Assembly: GCA_038223055.1 (NCBI GenBank)
Contig: JBBRHF010000035.1
Span: forward strand, 1 to 26,783
Length of the DNA: 26,783 nt
Reading direction: 5' to 3'
From: JBBRHF01 sp038223055
GTDB taxonomy: Bacteria; Actinomycetota; Actinomycetes; JACCUZ01
Shown here piece after piece: positions 1 through 6,995 of this stretch; the first letter of the stretch is position 1, and every line of letters begins with the position of its first letter. The notes beneath the pieces are model-generated. The model worked only from the letters and a program-made list of their open reading frames with translations. It did not search any database and was not told the DNA's origin. Made by a program: the position numbers and the translations under genes.

Positions 1-13
1 GGAGCGCTTTCAC
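1..13 (-). CDS. possible start of downstream gene (partial), perhaps sensor kinase
   Basis: The response-regulator stop codon TGA (12 to 10) overlaps a GTG (13 to 11) in the arrangement GTGA, which is the usual coupling between a response regulator and a following histidine kinase gene. Only four codons lie in the window. Assigning a kinase is inference from gene order; the protein itself is not visible. Confidence 0.25.
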
Positions 14-705
14 GCCGGATCATCTCGCCGCAGGCGCAACCGGTAGCCGACGCCGAGGACGGTCTCCAGCACGTCGGCCCCGGACGCACCGAGCTTGCGG
101 CGCAGGTTCTTCACGTGCGAGTCGATGGTCCGCTCATAGCCCGCGTACTCATACCCCCGAATTCTGTTGACCAGCTCATACCGGGAGAACACGCGTTCGG
201 GGGCCGCCGCCACGGCCGCAAGCAGGTCCCATTCGGTGGGGGTCAGGTCAAGCGAGCGACCATCCAGCCACACCGCGTGCCGAGGCTCGTCGATACGCAG
301 CCGCCCCCCGCCGTAGGTGACTGGGCCGCCCTCTGCGGGTTGCCCGCCGCTGCGGTGCAGAACCGCCTGAACACGCAGAACGACCTCGGCAGGGCTGAAC
401 GGTTTGGTCACGTAGTCGTCCGCGCCCAGCTGCAAACCGTGAATGCGGTCATCGACCGTGCTGCGAGCAGTCAGGACGAGAACCGGCGGACGTCCGGCGG
501 CGTGGATCTCACGGAGTACGTCGGTGCCGTCGACATCGGGCAGACCGAGATCGAGCACCACCAGGTCGGGAGGGGCCGACGTGAGCAACCTGATCGCCTC
601 GGCCCCGGTTCCGGTGGTCAGCACCGACAGGCCGGCGCGTTCCAGATACCGACGCAGCACCTCACGGATATCTCGCTCATCCTCGACGACCAGCACGGTG
701 GGCAT
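10..705 (-). CDS. OmpR/PhoB-family two-component response regulator
   Basis: A 231-residue cytoplasmic transcription regulator. The receiver domain (about residues 1-120) has the acidic pair in VVEDE, the phospho-acceptor Asp52 in VVLDLGLPD, a switch Thr in VLVLTARS and the Lys of the YVTKPF motif. A winged-helix trans_reg_C domain (about 130-228) follows, ending in the SHVKNLRRKL recognition helix and GVGYRL wing typical of OmpR/PhoB proteins. The ATG start has an upstream AGAGGATGAGG ribosome site. It is divergent from the secreted DUF2202 gene, and the gap holds two TCCACACC repeats 11 bp apart, the phasing such regulators bind. The signal sensed is unknown. The paired kinase probably lies just outside the window, since a GTG overlaps the stop codon. 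Confidence 0.95.
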   Translation of the reverse strand: MPTVLVVEDERDIREVLRRYLERAGLSVLTTGTGAEAIRLLTSAPPDLVVLDLGLPDVDGTDVLREIHAAGRPPVLVLTARSTVDDRIHGLQLGADDYVTKPFSPAEVVLRVQAVLHRSGGQPAEGGPVTYGGGRLRIDEPRHAVWLDGRSLDLTPTEWDLLAAVAAAPERVFSRYELVNRIRGYEYAGYERTIDSHVKNLRRKLGASGADVLETVLGVGYRLRLRRDDPA

Positions 706-764
706 GCCTCATCCTCTCTGATCCGACGCTGACCATGGCGCCGTTGTCGACCGCTCCGCGCCCT

Positions 765-836
765 CGAGTCCAATTTCCACACCGTCTCCACACCCATCCC
801 GCAGACCCTGCAGATACCCGCAACAGATTGGACTCG
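765..836. promoter_or_regulatory. regulatory repeats between response regulator and DUF2202 gene
   Basis: Two structures are seen directly. Direct repeats TCCACACC at 776-783 and 787-794 are one helical turn (11 bp) apart, the usual layout of an OmpR/PhoB-family site. A perfect 10-bp inverted repeat flanks them: CGAGTCCAAT at 765-774 and ATTGGACTCG at 827-836. The natural inference is control of the divergent genes by the adjacent response regulator. No convincing -35/-10 pair could be fixed. Confidence 0.5.
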
Positions 837-867
837 TACCCGAGATCGACCAACCAAGGAGCAACCC

Positions 868-1596
868 ATGCGTACCAGAACCCGCATCGCAGCAACCATT
901 ACCGGCGGCGCCGCCGCCTTCGCCGTTCTCGTCGCCGTCCCTGCCGTGGCCGGCACCGGCCCATCCCGAAGCGCGACCGGCGCCCCGGGCAACAACACGA
1001 CCCAGCAGAACGCACAGCCGGGCACCTGTGACGGGACCGGTCCCGGCATGGGCAACGGTCAGGGTGCTGGCCGGGGCAACGGTCAGGGCTTTGGGCGGGG
1101 CAACGGTCAAGGCGCAGGCATGCAGGGCCGCGGCGCCGGTAGGGGCGCTGACCTGACCAACGCGGCTAGCGGAACTCTCACCGCCGCGCAGAAGACCAAG
1201 CTCGCCTCGATGGCCGAAGAAGAGAAGCTCGCCCACGACCTGTACGTCGCCTTCGGCGACAAGTACGGGACACCGTTCACTCGGATCACCAACGCCGAGA
1301 CCCGGCACCTTACCGAGATTCGCATCGTGCTGAAGCGGTATTCCATCGCGGATCCCACGGCAGGAAAGGCAGCTGGAACCTTCGCGACCGCGGGCACCCA
1401 GCAGCTGTATAACAAGCTTCTCGCCCGAGGCACGGCTGGCGTGGAGGCCGCCAACACGGCCGCGCGTACGGTCGAGTCGACCGACATCGCCGACCTGAAA
1501 GCAGCGGCGGCCGGCGTGACCGCACCCGACGTCACGCAGGTGTACACGAACCTGCTCGCAGCCTCCCAACGTCACCTCAGGGCTTTTGGTGGCTGA
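868..1596 (+). CDS. secreted DUF2202 (ferritin-like) protein
   Basis: A 242-residue exported protein. The N-terminus is a signal peptide (RTR charge, hydrophobic run at about residues 8-28, AVAG-type cleavage area). A Gly/Asn/Gln-rich linker follows (about 55-90) with repeated GRGNGQG units, visible in the DNA as 24-bp direct repeats from 1051. The C-terminal half (about 100-240) matches DUF2202, a four-helix ferritin-like fold, with EEEKLAHDLY and AETRHLTEI carrying the acidic/His residues that would sit at a di-metal site. The ATG follows AAGGAGCAACCC. Function in this family is not established; redox or metal handling is inference. It is divergent from the response regulator, which may control it. 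Not recognisable as an enzyme of known reaction. Confidence 0.85.
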   Translation: MRTRTRIAATITGGAAAFAVLVAVPAVAGTGPSRSATGAPGNNTTQQNAQPGTCDGTGPGMGNGQGAGRGNGQGFGRGNGQGAGMQGRGAGRGADLTNAASGTLTAAQKTKLASMAEEEKLAHDLYVAFGDKYGTPFTRITNAETRHLTEIRIVLKRYSIADPTAGKAAGTFATAGTQQLYNKLLARGTAGVEAANTAARTVESTDIADLKAAAAGVTAPDVTQVYTNLLAASQRHLRAFGG

Positions 1597-1975
1597 CCAC
1601 TCGAGAGAGACCGCTCGGAACCGCGACACCGGATCCGGGCGGCCTCGGTGGCCGTCTGGTGGGGGGCGACCTGCCTGGTGATCCCGCGTAGAAAGTCGGC
1701 CGGACTGACACGCCGCCTTGCGCCGACCTGGGTGGCCACCCGGGCGCAGACGGAACCGGCATCATTGGCCCGTGACCGAAGCGACGACGGACCTGGGCAG
1801 TCGCATTGTCCAAACGCGACCGTCCGCATCCGTTAAAGACCGGTGGTGTCCTGCTGCCGGTACTGAGTCCGGCTCGGATCTAGGACTGTGGCATCAGCAC
1901 CCGACGGCTGCCCGGCTCGTCGGCCACGACCAGGACGCGGCGGGTGCTCATGACCTGTGACGGCTCATGGCCGGT
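1597..1975. other. intergenic stretch without a convincing gene
   Basis: This 379-bp gap lies between the DUF2202 gene and the end of the rhodanese lipoprotein gene. Short open frames exist on both strands, but none has a good ribosome site plus a recognisable product. A 23-codon minus-strand frame (1880-1951, beginning MSTRRVLVVADEPGS) looks protein-like but lacks a clear ribosome site and stops early. It could be a gene remnant. Confidence 0.4.
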
Positions 1976-2503
1976 TCACTGGCCGGTGAGGACCTGCCCG
2001 CCTGCGGCGCTCCAGGCGCTGATGCCGCCGGTGAGGTCGTAGGCGTCGGGCAACCCCGAAGCCTTCATCCGCCCGAGGGCGACGCCCGAGCGGCCCCCGG
2101 TGTGACAATAGATGGCGTACGTTGCCTGCTTGTCGAGCCCGCCCATCGCGGCGGTAAAGTCGGCGGACTCGACGTCGGCGTTGACCGCGCCCGGCAGGTG
2201 GCCCGCGGCGACCTCCGCTGCAGTTCGCACGTCGAGGACCACGGTGCCCGCCGCCGAGGCGGCTGTTGCGAAGTCCTGAGGTGACAGGTGCGCGCCAGCT
2301 GGCACGGCGGCCGGTGGCCCGGCTGCGCCGCTGGGTGCGTCGGAACTTGCGGCGGCCGTGGGCGTCCCGGCGTCGGACACTCCGGCGGGCAAGGTGTCAG
2401 CTGTTGAGCCTGAGCAGCCGGTCGATGCGAGCGCCGCAGCGAGCACGGCAGGCCAGCTGAGCGTGGCTGGACGCCGGATGGCGGTGGCTGATGTCGTGGT
2501 CAT
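1976..2503 (-). CDS. rhodanese-domain lipoprotein
   Basis: A 175-residue single-domain rhodanese (sulfurtransferase) probably anchored outside the membrane. The N-terminus has basic residues, a hydrophobic stretch and ALASTGC, a lipobox-like site with Cys30 as lipid acceptor (Ser at -3 is atypical). A Ser/Ala/Pro-rich linker leads to the rhodanese fold (about 75-170): VVLDVRTAAEVAAGHLPGA, the active loop CHTGGRS with catalytic Cys133, and the DLTGGISAW closing motif. The ATG follows AGGAGGCCCAAAGCC. It is the last gene of a seven-gene minus-strand run, 13 bp after the PIG-L gene. Probable role: moving sulfane sulfur at the cell surface. Physiological donor and acceptor are unknown. Confidence 0.85.
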   Translation of the reverse strand: MTTTSATAIRRPATLSWPAVLAAALASTGCSGSTADTLPAGVSDAGTPTAAASSDAPSGAAGPPAAVPAGAHLSPQDFATAASAAGTVVLDVRTAAEVAAGHLPGAVNADVESADFTAAMGGLDKQATYAIYCHTGGRSGVALGRMKASGLPDAYDLTGGISAWSAAGGQVLTGQ

Positions 2504-2516
2504 GGCTTTGGGCCTC

Positions 2517-3224
2517 CTATGCGGACGCGGGGCGTTTCACCTGCGCACGACGGGCCCAGCGCAGGTGCTCCCGGTCGCCGAGCAGTTCGAGTCGACGCCA
2601 CAGCACCGACGTCGGGAGGGCTTGGCTGGCGTGCTCGCGGACGGCGATCCGCTGCCGGTCCCGGGTGACCGCCACGACGAGGTCGACGTCGGCTGGCGGG
2701 CGCCCGGAGAATGCCGCGCCGGTCTCGCTGTTCAGCTGGTCGGCGACCAGCTCGGGCAGCGTCCACGTCAGCAGCGGCAGGTCCAGACTGACGGCGGCGG
2801 CCAGCGCGGCGCGGGTCGCGGCCTGGTGGTCAGGGTGTCCGGTGACGCCGCTCTCGTCGAAGGCAATCAGCCCGTCGGCGACCACCCGGGCCGCGACGTC
2901 CGCGACGTCCGCAGCGAGGGTCTCGACGGGCAGGCTGCCCAGCGCCCCGTCGGGGTGCGTCCGCAGCAACGTGGTGCCGACGCCGAGCGCGTACCCGGCG
3001 CGGCGCAGCTCGTCAGCGCGGATGTCGGCGAGGTCGCCGGTCACCCCGTGCAGCGTGGACGCCTCGCCGCGGGTGAAGCAGAGCACGGTGACGGCGCAGC
3101 CGCGCTTCCCGAGTCCGTCGATGACCGCTCCGAGGCCGAACGACTCGTCATCGGGATGCGCCACGACGACCAGCGAGTTGGCCCACCGGGGAAGCTCGGC
3201 GACGCGTTGGGTCGTGCGTGACAT
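2517..3224 (-). CDS. PIG-L family deacetylase (LmbE-like)
   Basis: A 235-residue cytoplasmic zinc-dependent N-deacetylase-type protein. The family motif AHPDDE is at residues 22-27 and the second metal motif GHPDH at 129-133, so the zinc ligands (His, Asp, His) are intact. The Rossmann-like strand VTVLCFTRGEAST sits between them. In actinobacteria this family includes MshB and Mca of mycothiol metabolism, which deacetylate or hydrolyse sugar-thiol conjugates. The present protein is shorter than typical MshB/Mca, so a low-molecular-weight-thiol role is only suggested by the sulfur-rich operon. The ATG follows AGGAGGATCCCG. It lies 66 bp after the small Cys-rich gene and 13 bp before the rhodanese lipoprotein gene. 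Confidence 0.85.
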   Translation of the reverse strand: MSRTTQRVAELPRWANSLVVVAHPDDESFGLGAVIDGLGKRGCAVTVLCFTRGEASTLHGVTGDLADIRADELRRAGYALGVGTTLLRTHPDGALGSLPVETLAADVADVAARVVADGLIAFDESGVTGHPDHQAATRAALAAAVSLDLPLLTWTLPELVADQLNSETGAAFSGRPPADVDLVVAVTRDRQRIAVREHASQALPTSVLWRRLELLGDREHLRWARRAQVKRPASA

Positions 3225-3290
3225 CGGGATCCTCCTGGGGGTGAAGGCACCGGCGGTGTTGGCGTCTGGGCCGTCGTGCAGCCGCCTGGT

Positions 3291-3455
3291 TCAGCGGCCG
3301 AGCAAGCGTGAGACGAGGCCACGGGGGCGGGCCCGGTCGCGGGGGCAGTGGCACCGCTGGTCGGCGGGGACTCCGCTCAGGACCTGGTCCACATGCTGGC
3401 CGCAGCCGGCGTAGGTGGGCTTGTCGCAGGTCCGGCAGGTGACGCGTCGGCACAT
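3291..3455 (-). CDS. small Cys-rich protein with CGQHVD motif (copy 1)
   Basis: A 54-residue protein. It starts at ATG 3455 with GAGGAGCAGCAACC upstream. It contains CRTC (residues 7-10), AGCGQHVDQVL (Cys18, His21) and a CHC pair (35, 37), a pattern suggesting a small zinc- or copper-binding knuckle, followed by an Arg-rich tail. The same core occurs in the protein at 5817-6002 in the same operon. I recall similar short uncharacterised proteins in actinobacteria, but no established function. It sits between the methyltransferase and PIG-L genes. Confidence 0.8.
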   Translation of the reverse strand: MCRRVTCRTCDKPTYAGCGQHVDQVLSGVPADQRCHCPRDRARPRGLVSRLLGR

Positions 3456-3487
3456 GGTTGCTGCTCCTCGTGATGGGCGAATGTTGT

Positions 3488-4102
3488 TCAGGCAGGAGGT
3501 CGGTGGGCGACGACGAGTGCGTCCAGGGCCGCACGCGGCCCGCCGGTCGTGTCGACGTGGCGGACGACCCGTTCGGCTCGGTCGACGACCAGGCCCGACC
3601 CCTGCAGGTCGCGGGCTACGTCGGCGGCGGTATAGAGAACGGCGGGATCGGGCGGACCGCCGTACCCGTGCTCGGGGTTATCGGCGTCGTGCGCGACGAT
3701 GACCAGACTCCCACCGGGACGCACAGCGACGGCGCCGGCCTGCACCACATGCGTGCGCAGTCCGGCCTGCACCTGCAGGTAGACCAGCAGCACCAGGTCA
3801 TGGCTGCTCGGCTCGGGAAGGTAGGTCGCCAGGTCTGCCGACACCGTCGTCAGGCTTCCATCGGCGAGCTGCTCACGCGCGATGCGGGCGGCGCGGTCAA
3901 GAGCCACCCGGGAGAAGTCGACGGCGGTGACCTGCCAGCCGCGGCGGCACAGCCACACGGCGTTGCGTCCCTCGCCGGCGGCCAGGTCGAGCGCCCGGCC
4001 AGGCGGCAGGTTGGCGGCGACCTGCTCGACCCACTGGTTCGGGCCGACCGACCACACCATCTCGGCCTGGTCGTAACGTCGGTCCCACTCCTTCGCGTCC
4101 AT
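3488..4102 (-). CDS. class I SAM-dependent methyltransferase
   Basis: A 204-residue cytoplasmic methyltransferase. Motif I ALDLAAGEGRNAVWL (about residues 37-51) and the acidic end of strand 2, VTAVDFS (58-64), define the SAM site; SADLATYLP and DLVLLVYLQV mark later strands. The overall shape resembles the small tellurite-resistance/thiol-methyltransferase-like group, but the substrate is not readable from sequence. ATG 4102 was chosen because it follows GAGGAGGGGCG. A GTG at 4129, overlapping the upstream stop as GTGA, would add nine residues. In this operon a thiol or sulfide substrate is a reasonable inference. The gene precedes the small Cys-rich gene. Confidence 0.85.
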   Translation of the reverse strand: MDAKEWDRRYDQAEMVWSVGPNQWVEQVAANLPPGRALDLAAGEGRNAVWLCRRGWQVTAVDFSRVALDRAARIAREQLADGSLTTVSADLATYLPEPSSHDLVLLVYLQVQAGLRTHVVQAGAVAVRPGGSLVIVAHDADNPEHGYGGPPDPAVLYTAADVARDLQGSGLVVDRAERVVRHVDTTGGPRAALDALVVAHRPPA

Positions 4103-4125
4103 CGCCCCTCCTCGTCCGGGCGACG

Positions 4126-5820
4126 TCACGGGCGCCCGGTCGCGAGCATGTCGGTGGGCTCGCCGGTGAGCAGCGTCAACGCCGGCCGCGCGAGGCGCAG
4201 GGTGGCCAGGCCGCCGGACAGCGAGCGCACGTGGTCCCAGCCGCTCTGCCGCAGCACGCGCAGCGCCAGGTAGGACCGGAACCCGGACGCGCAGTAGACG
4301 TGCACCGGCACGCCGGCGGGCACCTCACCGAGCCGGGTCCGGAGCTGGGTGTGCGGGATGTTGAGTGCGCCCGGGAGGTGCCCGGCGGCGTACTCCGCGC
4401 GGCTGCGCACGTCGAGCAGCACGCTGTCGGGCCCTGCAGTGTCGAGGTCCGCCGCGGACCACAGCGCCAGATCGCCGGCGAGAATGTTCTCGGCCATGAA
4501 GCCGGCCATGTTCACCGGGTCCTTCGCCGAGTTGAACGGCGGCGCGTAGGCGAGCTCAAGGTCGGCCAGATCGTGCACGTGCAGGCCGGCCCGGATCGCG
4601 GTGGCCAGCACGTCGATGCGCTTGTCGACGCCTTCGCCACCGGTCGCCTGCGCACCGAGTACGCGGCCGTCAACCCCGAAGACCACCTTGAGGTGCAGGG
4701 CCTGGGCGCCCGGGAAGTAGCCGGCGTGGTGGCCCGGGTGCAGGTGCACGGTGTGTACGTCGACGCCGGCCGCTCGCAGGGCGGTCTCGCTGCGCCCGGT
4801 GGTGGCTGCGACCGTGTCGAAGACCCGCACGATCGCCGTGCCCAACGCCGTCGTGGCCCTTCCGCCGCGCCCGAAGATGCGGTCTGCCACCGCGCGGCCC
4901 TGCCGGTTCGCCAGCCCGGCCAACGGCACGGACACCTGCGCACCGGTCACGGCGTCGACGACCTCGATCGCGTCGCCGACGGCATAGACGCCCGGCGCGG
5001 TGGTGCGCAGCTGCGCGTCGACGACGAGCGAGCCACGGGCGTTGCGGATGAGGCCGGCGTCCGCCGCGAGCGAGGTCTCAGGCCGCACCCCGACCGCTAG
5101 CAGCACCAGGTCGGCACCGAGGGTCCCGCCGTCGGAGAGGACCACCTGCACGGCGCCGCCATCGTCGTCGTACACACCCGTGACGGACGTTGCGAGGCGT
5201 ACGTCGACTCCGCCACGCTCCAGTGCCAGCTCGATGCCCCGGGCCATTTCCGGGTCGAGCACCGGCAGCACCTGCGGCGCGAGCTCGACGAGCGTTACCT
5301 GCAGGCCACGGTGGCGCAGCGCCTCGGCTGACTCGAGGCCGATGAACCCGGCCCCGACGACGACCGCGCGGGTGGCGCCGGCAGCGAGGAGGCCCTGCAG
5401 GGCGTCGACGTCGGGCACGGAGCGCAGCGTGCGGACCTGCGGAAGGTCGACCCCGGGGATGCCCGGTCGCACCGGGGTAGCGCCCGCCGAGAGGACAAGT
5501 GCGTCGTAGGACTCGACGTACTCCCTCCCGGTGGCGAGATCCCGAACCCGCACCTCGTGCTCCGGCGGGTCGATGGAGAGCACCTCGTGTCCGGTGCGGA
5601 CGTCGAGGGCGAGGCTGTCGGCGAGTGACTTCGGGGTGTGCAGGATAAGTGCGTCGCGGTCGGGGATCTCGCCACCGAGGTGGTAGGGCAGGCCGCAGTT
5701 GGCATAGGAAACGTAGGGATCGCGTTCGAGCACGACGATCTCCGCGTCCTCGGCGAGCCGGCGTGCTCGTGCGGCGAAGCTCATCCCGCCCGCCACTCCG
5801 CCGACCACAACGACCTTCAT
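4126..5820 (-). CDS. CoA-disulfide reductase-like flavoprotein fused to rhodanese
   Basis: A 564-residue fusion. Residues 1-450 are a FAD/NAD(P)H pyridine nucleotide-disulfide oxidoreductase: FAD motif VVVGGVAGGMSFAARARR at the N-terminus, the single active Cys42 in SYANCGLPYHLGG (the one-cysteine signature of CoA-disulfide reductase/Npsr enzymes), NAD(P)H motif VVVGAGFIGLESAEAL, and VYAVGDAIEV near the second FAD contact. The C-terminal 100 residues are a rhodanese domain with LLDVRSRAEYAAGHLPGA and catalytic Cys510 in YCASGFRS. Such fusions reduce CoA persulfides/polysulfides or CoA disulfide. The start at 5820 follows GGAGGTGGGAAACCG and overlaps the stop of the small Cys-rich gene as ATGA, implying coupling. 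A longer open frame extends upstream but has no family similarity. Confidence 0.93.
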   Translation of the reverse strand: MKVVVVGGVAGGMSFAARARRLAEDAEIVVLERDPYVSYANCGLPYHLGGEIPDRDALILHTPKSLADSLALDVRTGHEVLSIDPPEHEVRVRDLATGREYVESYDALVLSAGATPVRPGIPGVDLPQVRTLRSVPDVDALQGLLAAGATRAVVVGAGFIGLESAEALRHRGLQVTLVELAPQVLPVLDPEMARGIELALERGGVDVRLATSVTGVYDDDGGAVQVVLSDGGTLGADLVLLAVGVRPETSLAADAGLIRNARGSLVVDAQLRTTAPGVYAVGDAIEVVDAVTGAQVSVPLAGLANRQGRAVADRIFGRGGRATTALGTAIVRVFDTVAATTGRSETALRAAGVDVHTVHLHPGHHAGYFPGAQALHLKVVFGVDGRVLGAQATGGEGVDKRIDVLATAIRAGLHVHDLADLELAYAPPFNSAKDPVNMAGFMAENILAGDLALWSAADLDTAGPDSVLLDVRSRAEYAAGHLPGALNIPHTQLRTRLGEVPAGVPVHVYCASGFRSYLALRVLRQSGWDHVRSLSGGLATLRLARPALTLLTGEPTDMLATGRP

Positions 5821-6002
5821 CGGTTTCCCACCTCCATGCCTGTCCGGCGAAATGTGCGGGTGCGTGCGGGCCGTGGGTCCGGCCGTGCGGGGCAGGAGCA
5901 GCGTCGATCCGCCGGAACGCGGGCGAGAACGGAGTCGACGTGCTGGCCGCAGCCGGTCCAGGTCACCTTCTGACACCGCGGACAGGTAGCTGGACCGCAC
6001 AT
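5817..6002 (-). CDS. small Cys-rich protein with CGQHVD motif (copy 2)
   Basis: A 61-residue protein starting at ATG 6002, which follows GAGAGGAACACCC; an upstream in-frame start would add five residues but lacks that spacing. Residues 2-38 parallel the 54-residue protein at 3291-3455: C2, CPRC (7-10), TGCGQHVDSVL, VPADRRC and a CSC pair. It differs mainly in a longer Arg/Pro tail. Its stop overlaps the flavoprotein start (ATGA). The conserved Cys/His set suggests a metal site or a persulfide carrier; neither is proven. Confidence 0.8.
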   Translation of the reverse strand: MCGPATCPRCQKVTWTGCGQHVDSVLARVPADRRCSCPARPDPRPARTRTFRRTGMEVGNR

Positions 6003-6071
6003 GGGTGTTCCTCTCAACGAAACATGGTCGACGGCTGGCGATCGATGGGGGGGTGGAGCGGGTCGGGCGGG

Positions 6072-6791
6072 CTACGGCGTGACGAGGATCGCCTCGTCGA
6101 TCTGCTGCTCGCTGAGCTCCTTCATGCAGAAGAACCAGTCGACGCAGGTGACGCCGTCTTCGTGGCCCTCCATGCGGTCCTTCGCGGTGCCGCACGAGCC
6201 CGGCGGCGGGACGATCACCGCCTCGCCCGGTCGCCAGTCGGCGGGCGTGGCGACACCGAACGCGTCGGCGGTCTGCAAGGCGATGACGACGCGGCGCAAC
6301 TCATCGAAGTTGCGGCCCAGGCTGAGCGGGTAGTAGATCATCGCGCGGACGACGCCTTTCGGGTCGATCACGAACACCGCCCGAACGGCCTTGGTGGAGT
6401 CCTCGCCGGGCATGATCATCCCGTACTTGCGGGCGACCTCCATGGTGATGTCCTCGATCAGCGGGAAGGTCACCTCGACGTCGGTCATGTCGCGGTAGGT
6501 GATCTTCTCCTTGATGGTGCGCAGCCACGCGATGTGGCTGTAGAGCCCGTCGATCGACAGCCCGACCAGCTTGGTGTTCAGCCTCGCGAAATCGTCCTGC
6601 ATCGAGGCGAAAGTCATGAACTCCGACGTGCAGACGGGCGTGAAGTCAGCGGGATGGCTGAAGAAGATGACCCAGTCGCCCGCGTAGTCGGCGGGGAAGC
6701 TGATGTCTCCCTGGGTCGTCTTGGCGGTGAAGGACGGTGCGGCATCGCCGATGCGCGGAGTGCCGGTTGCGGCGAGTGTGGGCTCGGTCAT
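6072..6791 (-). CDS. peroxiredoxin, Prx6-type with C-terminal CVDWFFC
   Basis: A 239-residue AhpC/TSA peroxiredoxin reducing peroxides through a peroxidatic cysteine. The active motif is SHPADFTPVCTSEF with Cys54. Unlike true 1-Cys Prx6 enzymes it keeps C-terminal cysteines: Cys216 and Cys222 in VTCVDWFFC, plus Cys200. This layout matches the archaeal Aeropyrum pernix thioredoxin peroxidase type, in which the tail cysteines resolve the oxidised enzyme. Start ATG 6791 follows GGAGCACTACCC. It is the first gene of the seven-gene minus-strand operon, 69 bp before the small Cys-rich gene. A promoter with a CsoR/CstR-like operator lies about 45 bp upstream. Thioredoxin at 7699 is a plausible electron donor (inference). 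Confidence 0.93.
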   Translation of the reverse strand: MTEPTLAATGTPRIGDAAPSFTAKTTQGDISFPADYAGDWVIFFSHPADFTPVCTSEFMTFASMQDDFARLNTKLVGLSIDGLYSHIAWLRTIKEKITYRDMTDVEVTFPLIEDITMEVARKYGMIMPGEDSTKAVRAVFVIDPKGVVRAMIYYPLSLGRNFDELRRVVIALQTADAFGVATPADWRPGEAVIVPPPGSCGTAKDRMEGHEDGVTCVDWFFCMKELSEQQIDEAILVTP

Positions 6792-6842
6792 GGGTAGTGC
6801 TCCAATCGGGTGGCCGGGCGGCGATACCTGCGGCCTGGTCAT

Positions 6843-6871
6843 ACGATACCCCGGGGGGTAGAGGTCGTCAC
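6843..6871 (-). promoter_or_regulatory. operon promoter with CsoR/CstR-type operator
   Basis: On the minus strand GTGACG (6871-6866) and TATCGT (6848-6843) are separated by 17 bp, each matching four of six consensus positions. Between them lies the GC-centred palindrome TACCCCGGGGGGTA (6847-6860), the form bound by CsoR/CstR-family repressors. Binding would block the promoter of the peroxiredoxin-to-rhodanese operon. Confidence 0.65.
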
Positions 6872-6936
6872 GGTCCTCGAGCGACATGTGAGGTATCTCA
6901 CTTCCCCCGGACCAATCCGGTTGACCATGGGCAATA

Positions 6937-6951
6937 TACCCCTGGGGGGTA
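6937..6951 (+). promoter_or_regulatory. second CsoR/CstR-type operator, facing SQR-like remnant
   Basis: TACCCCTGGGGGGTA is a second copy of the operator palindrome, flanked by AT pairs (ATATACCCC). A TTGACC lies at 6921-6926 and TAAATA at 6955-6960; the spacing is not canonical. It precedes the SQR-like pseudogene on the plus strand. Confidence 0.6.
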
Positions 6952-6995
6952 GGGTAAATACATCGCGCCCGTTCAGGCAAACCGTCGTCGGAGGA

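Noticed and set aside
1051..1140. 24-bp repeats as a CRISPR or minisatellite
   Set aside because: They encode the in-frame GRGNGQG linker of the secreted DUF2202 protein and have no spacers.
4103..4129. GTG 4129 as methyltransferase start, overlapping the upstream stop
   Set aside because: Possible, but ATG 4102 has a much stronger ribosome site (GAGGAGGGG) and the added nine residues show no family similarity.
5649..6797. Long plus-strand open frame of 382 codons
   Set aside because: It runs opposite the peroxiredoxin, small Cys protein and flavoprotein genes, which have clear motifs and ribosome sites; its translation is Arg/Gly-rich with no recognisable domain.
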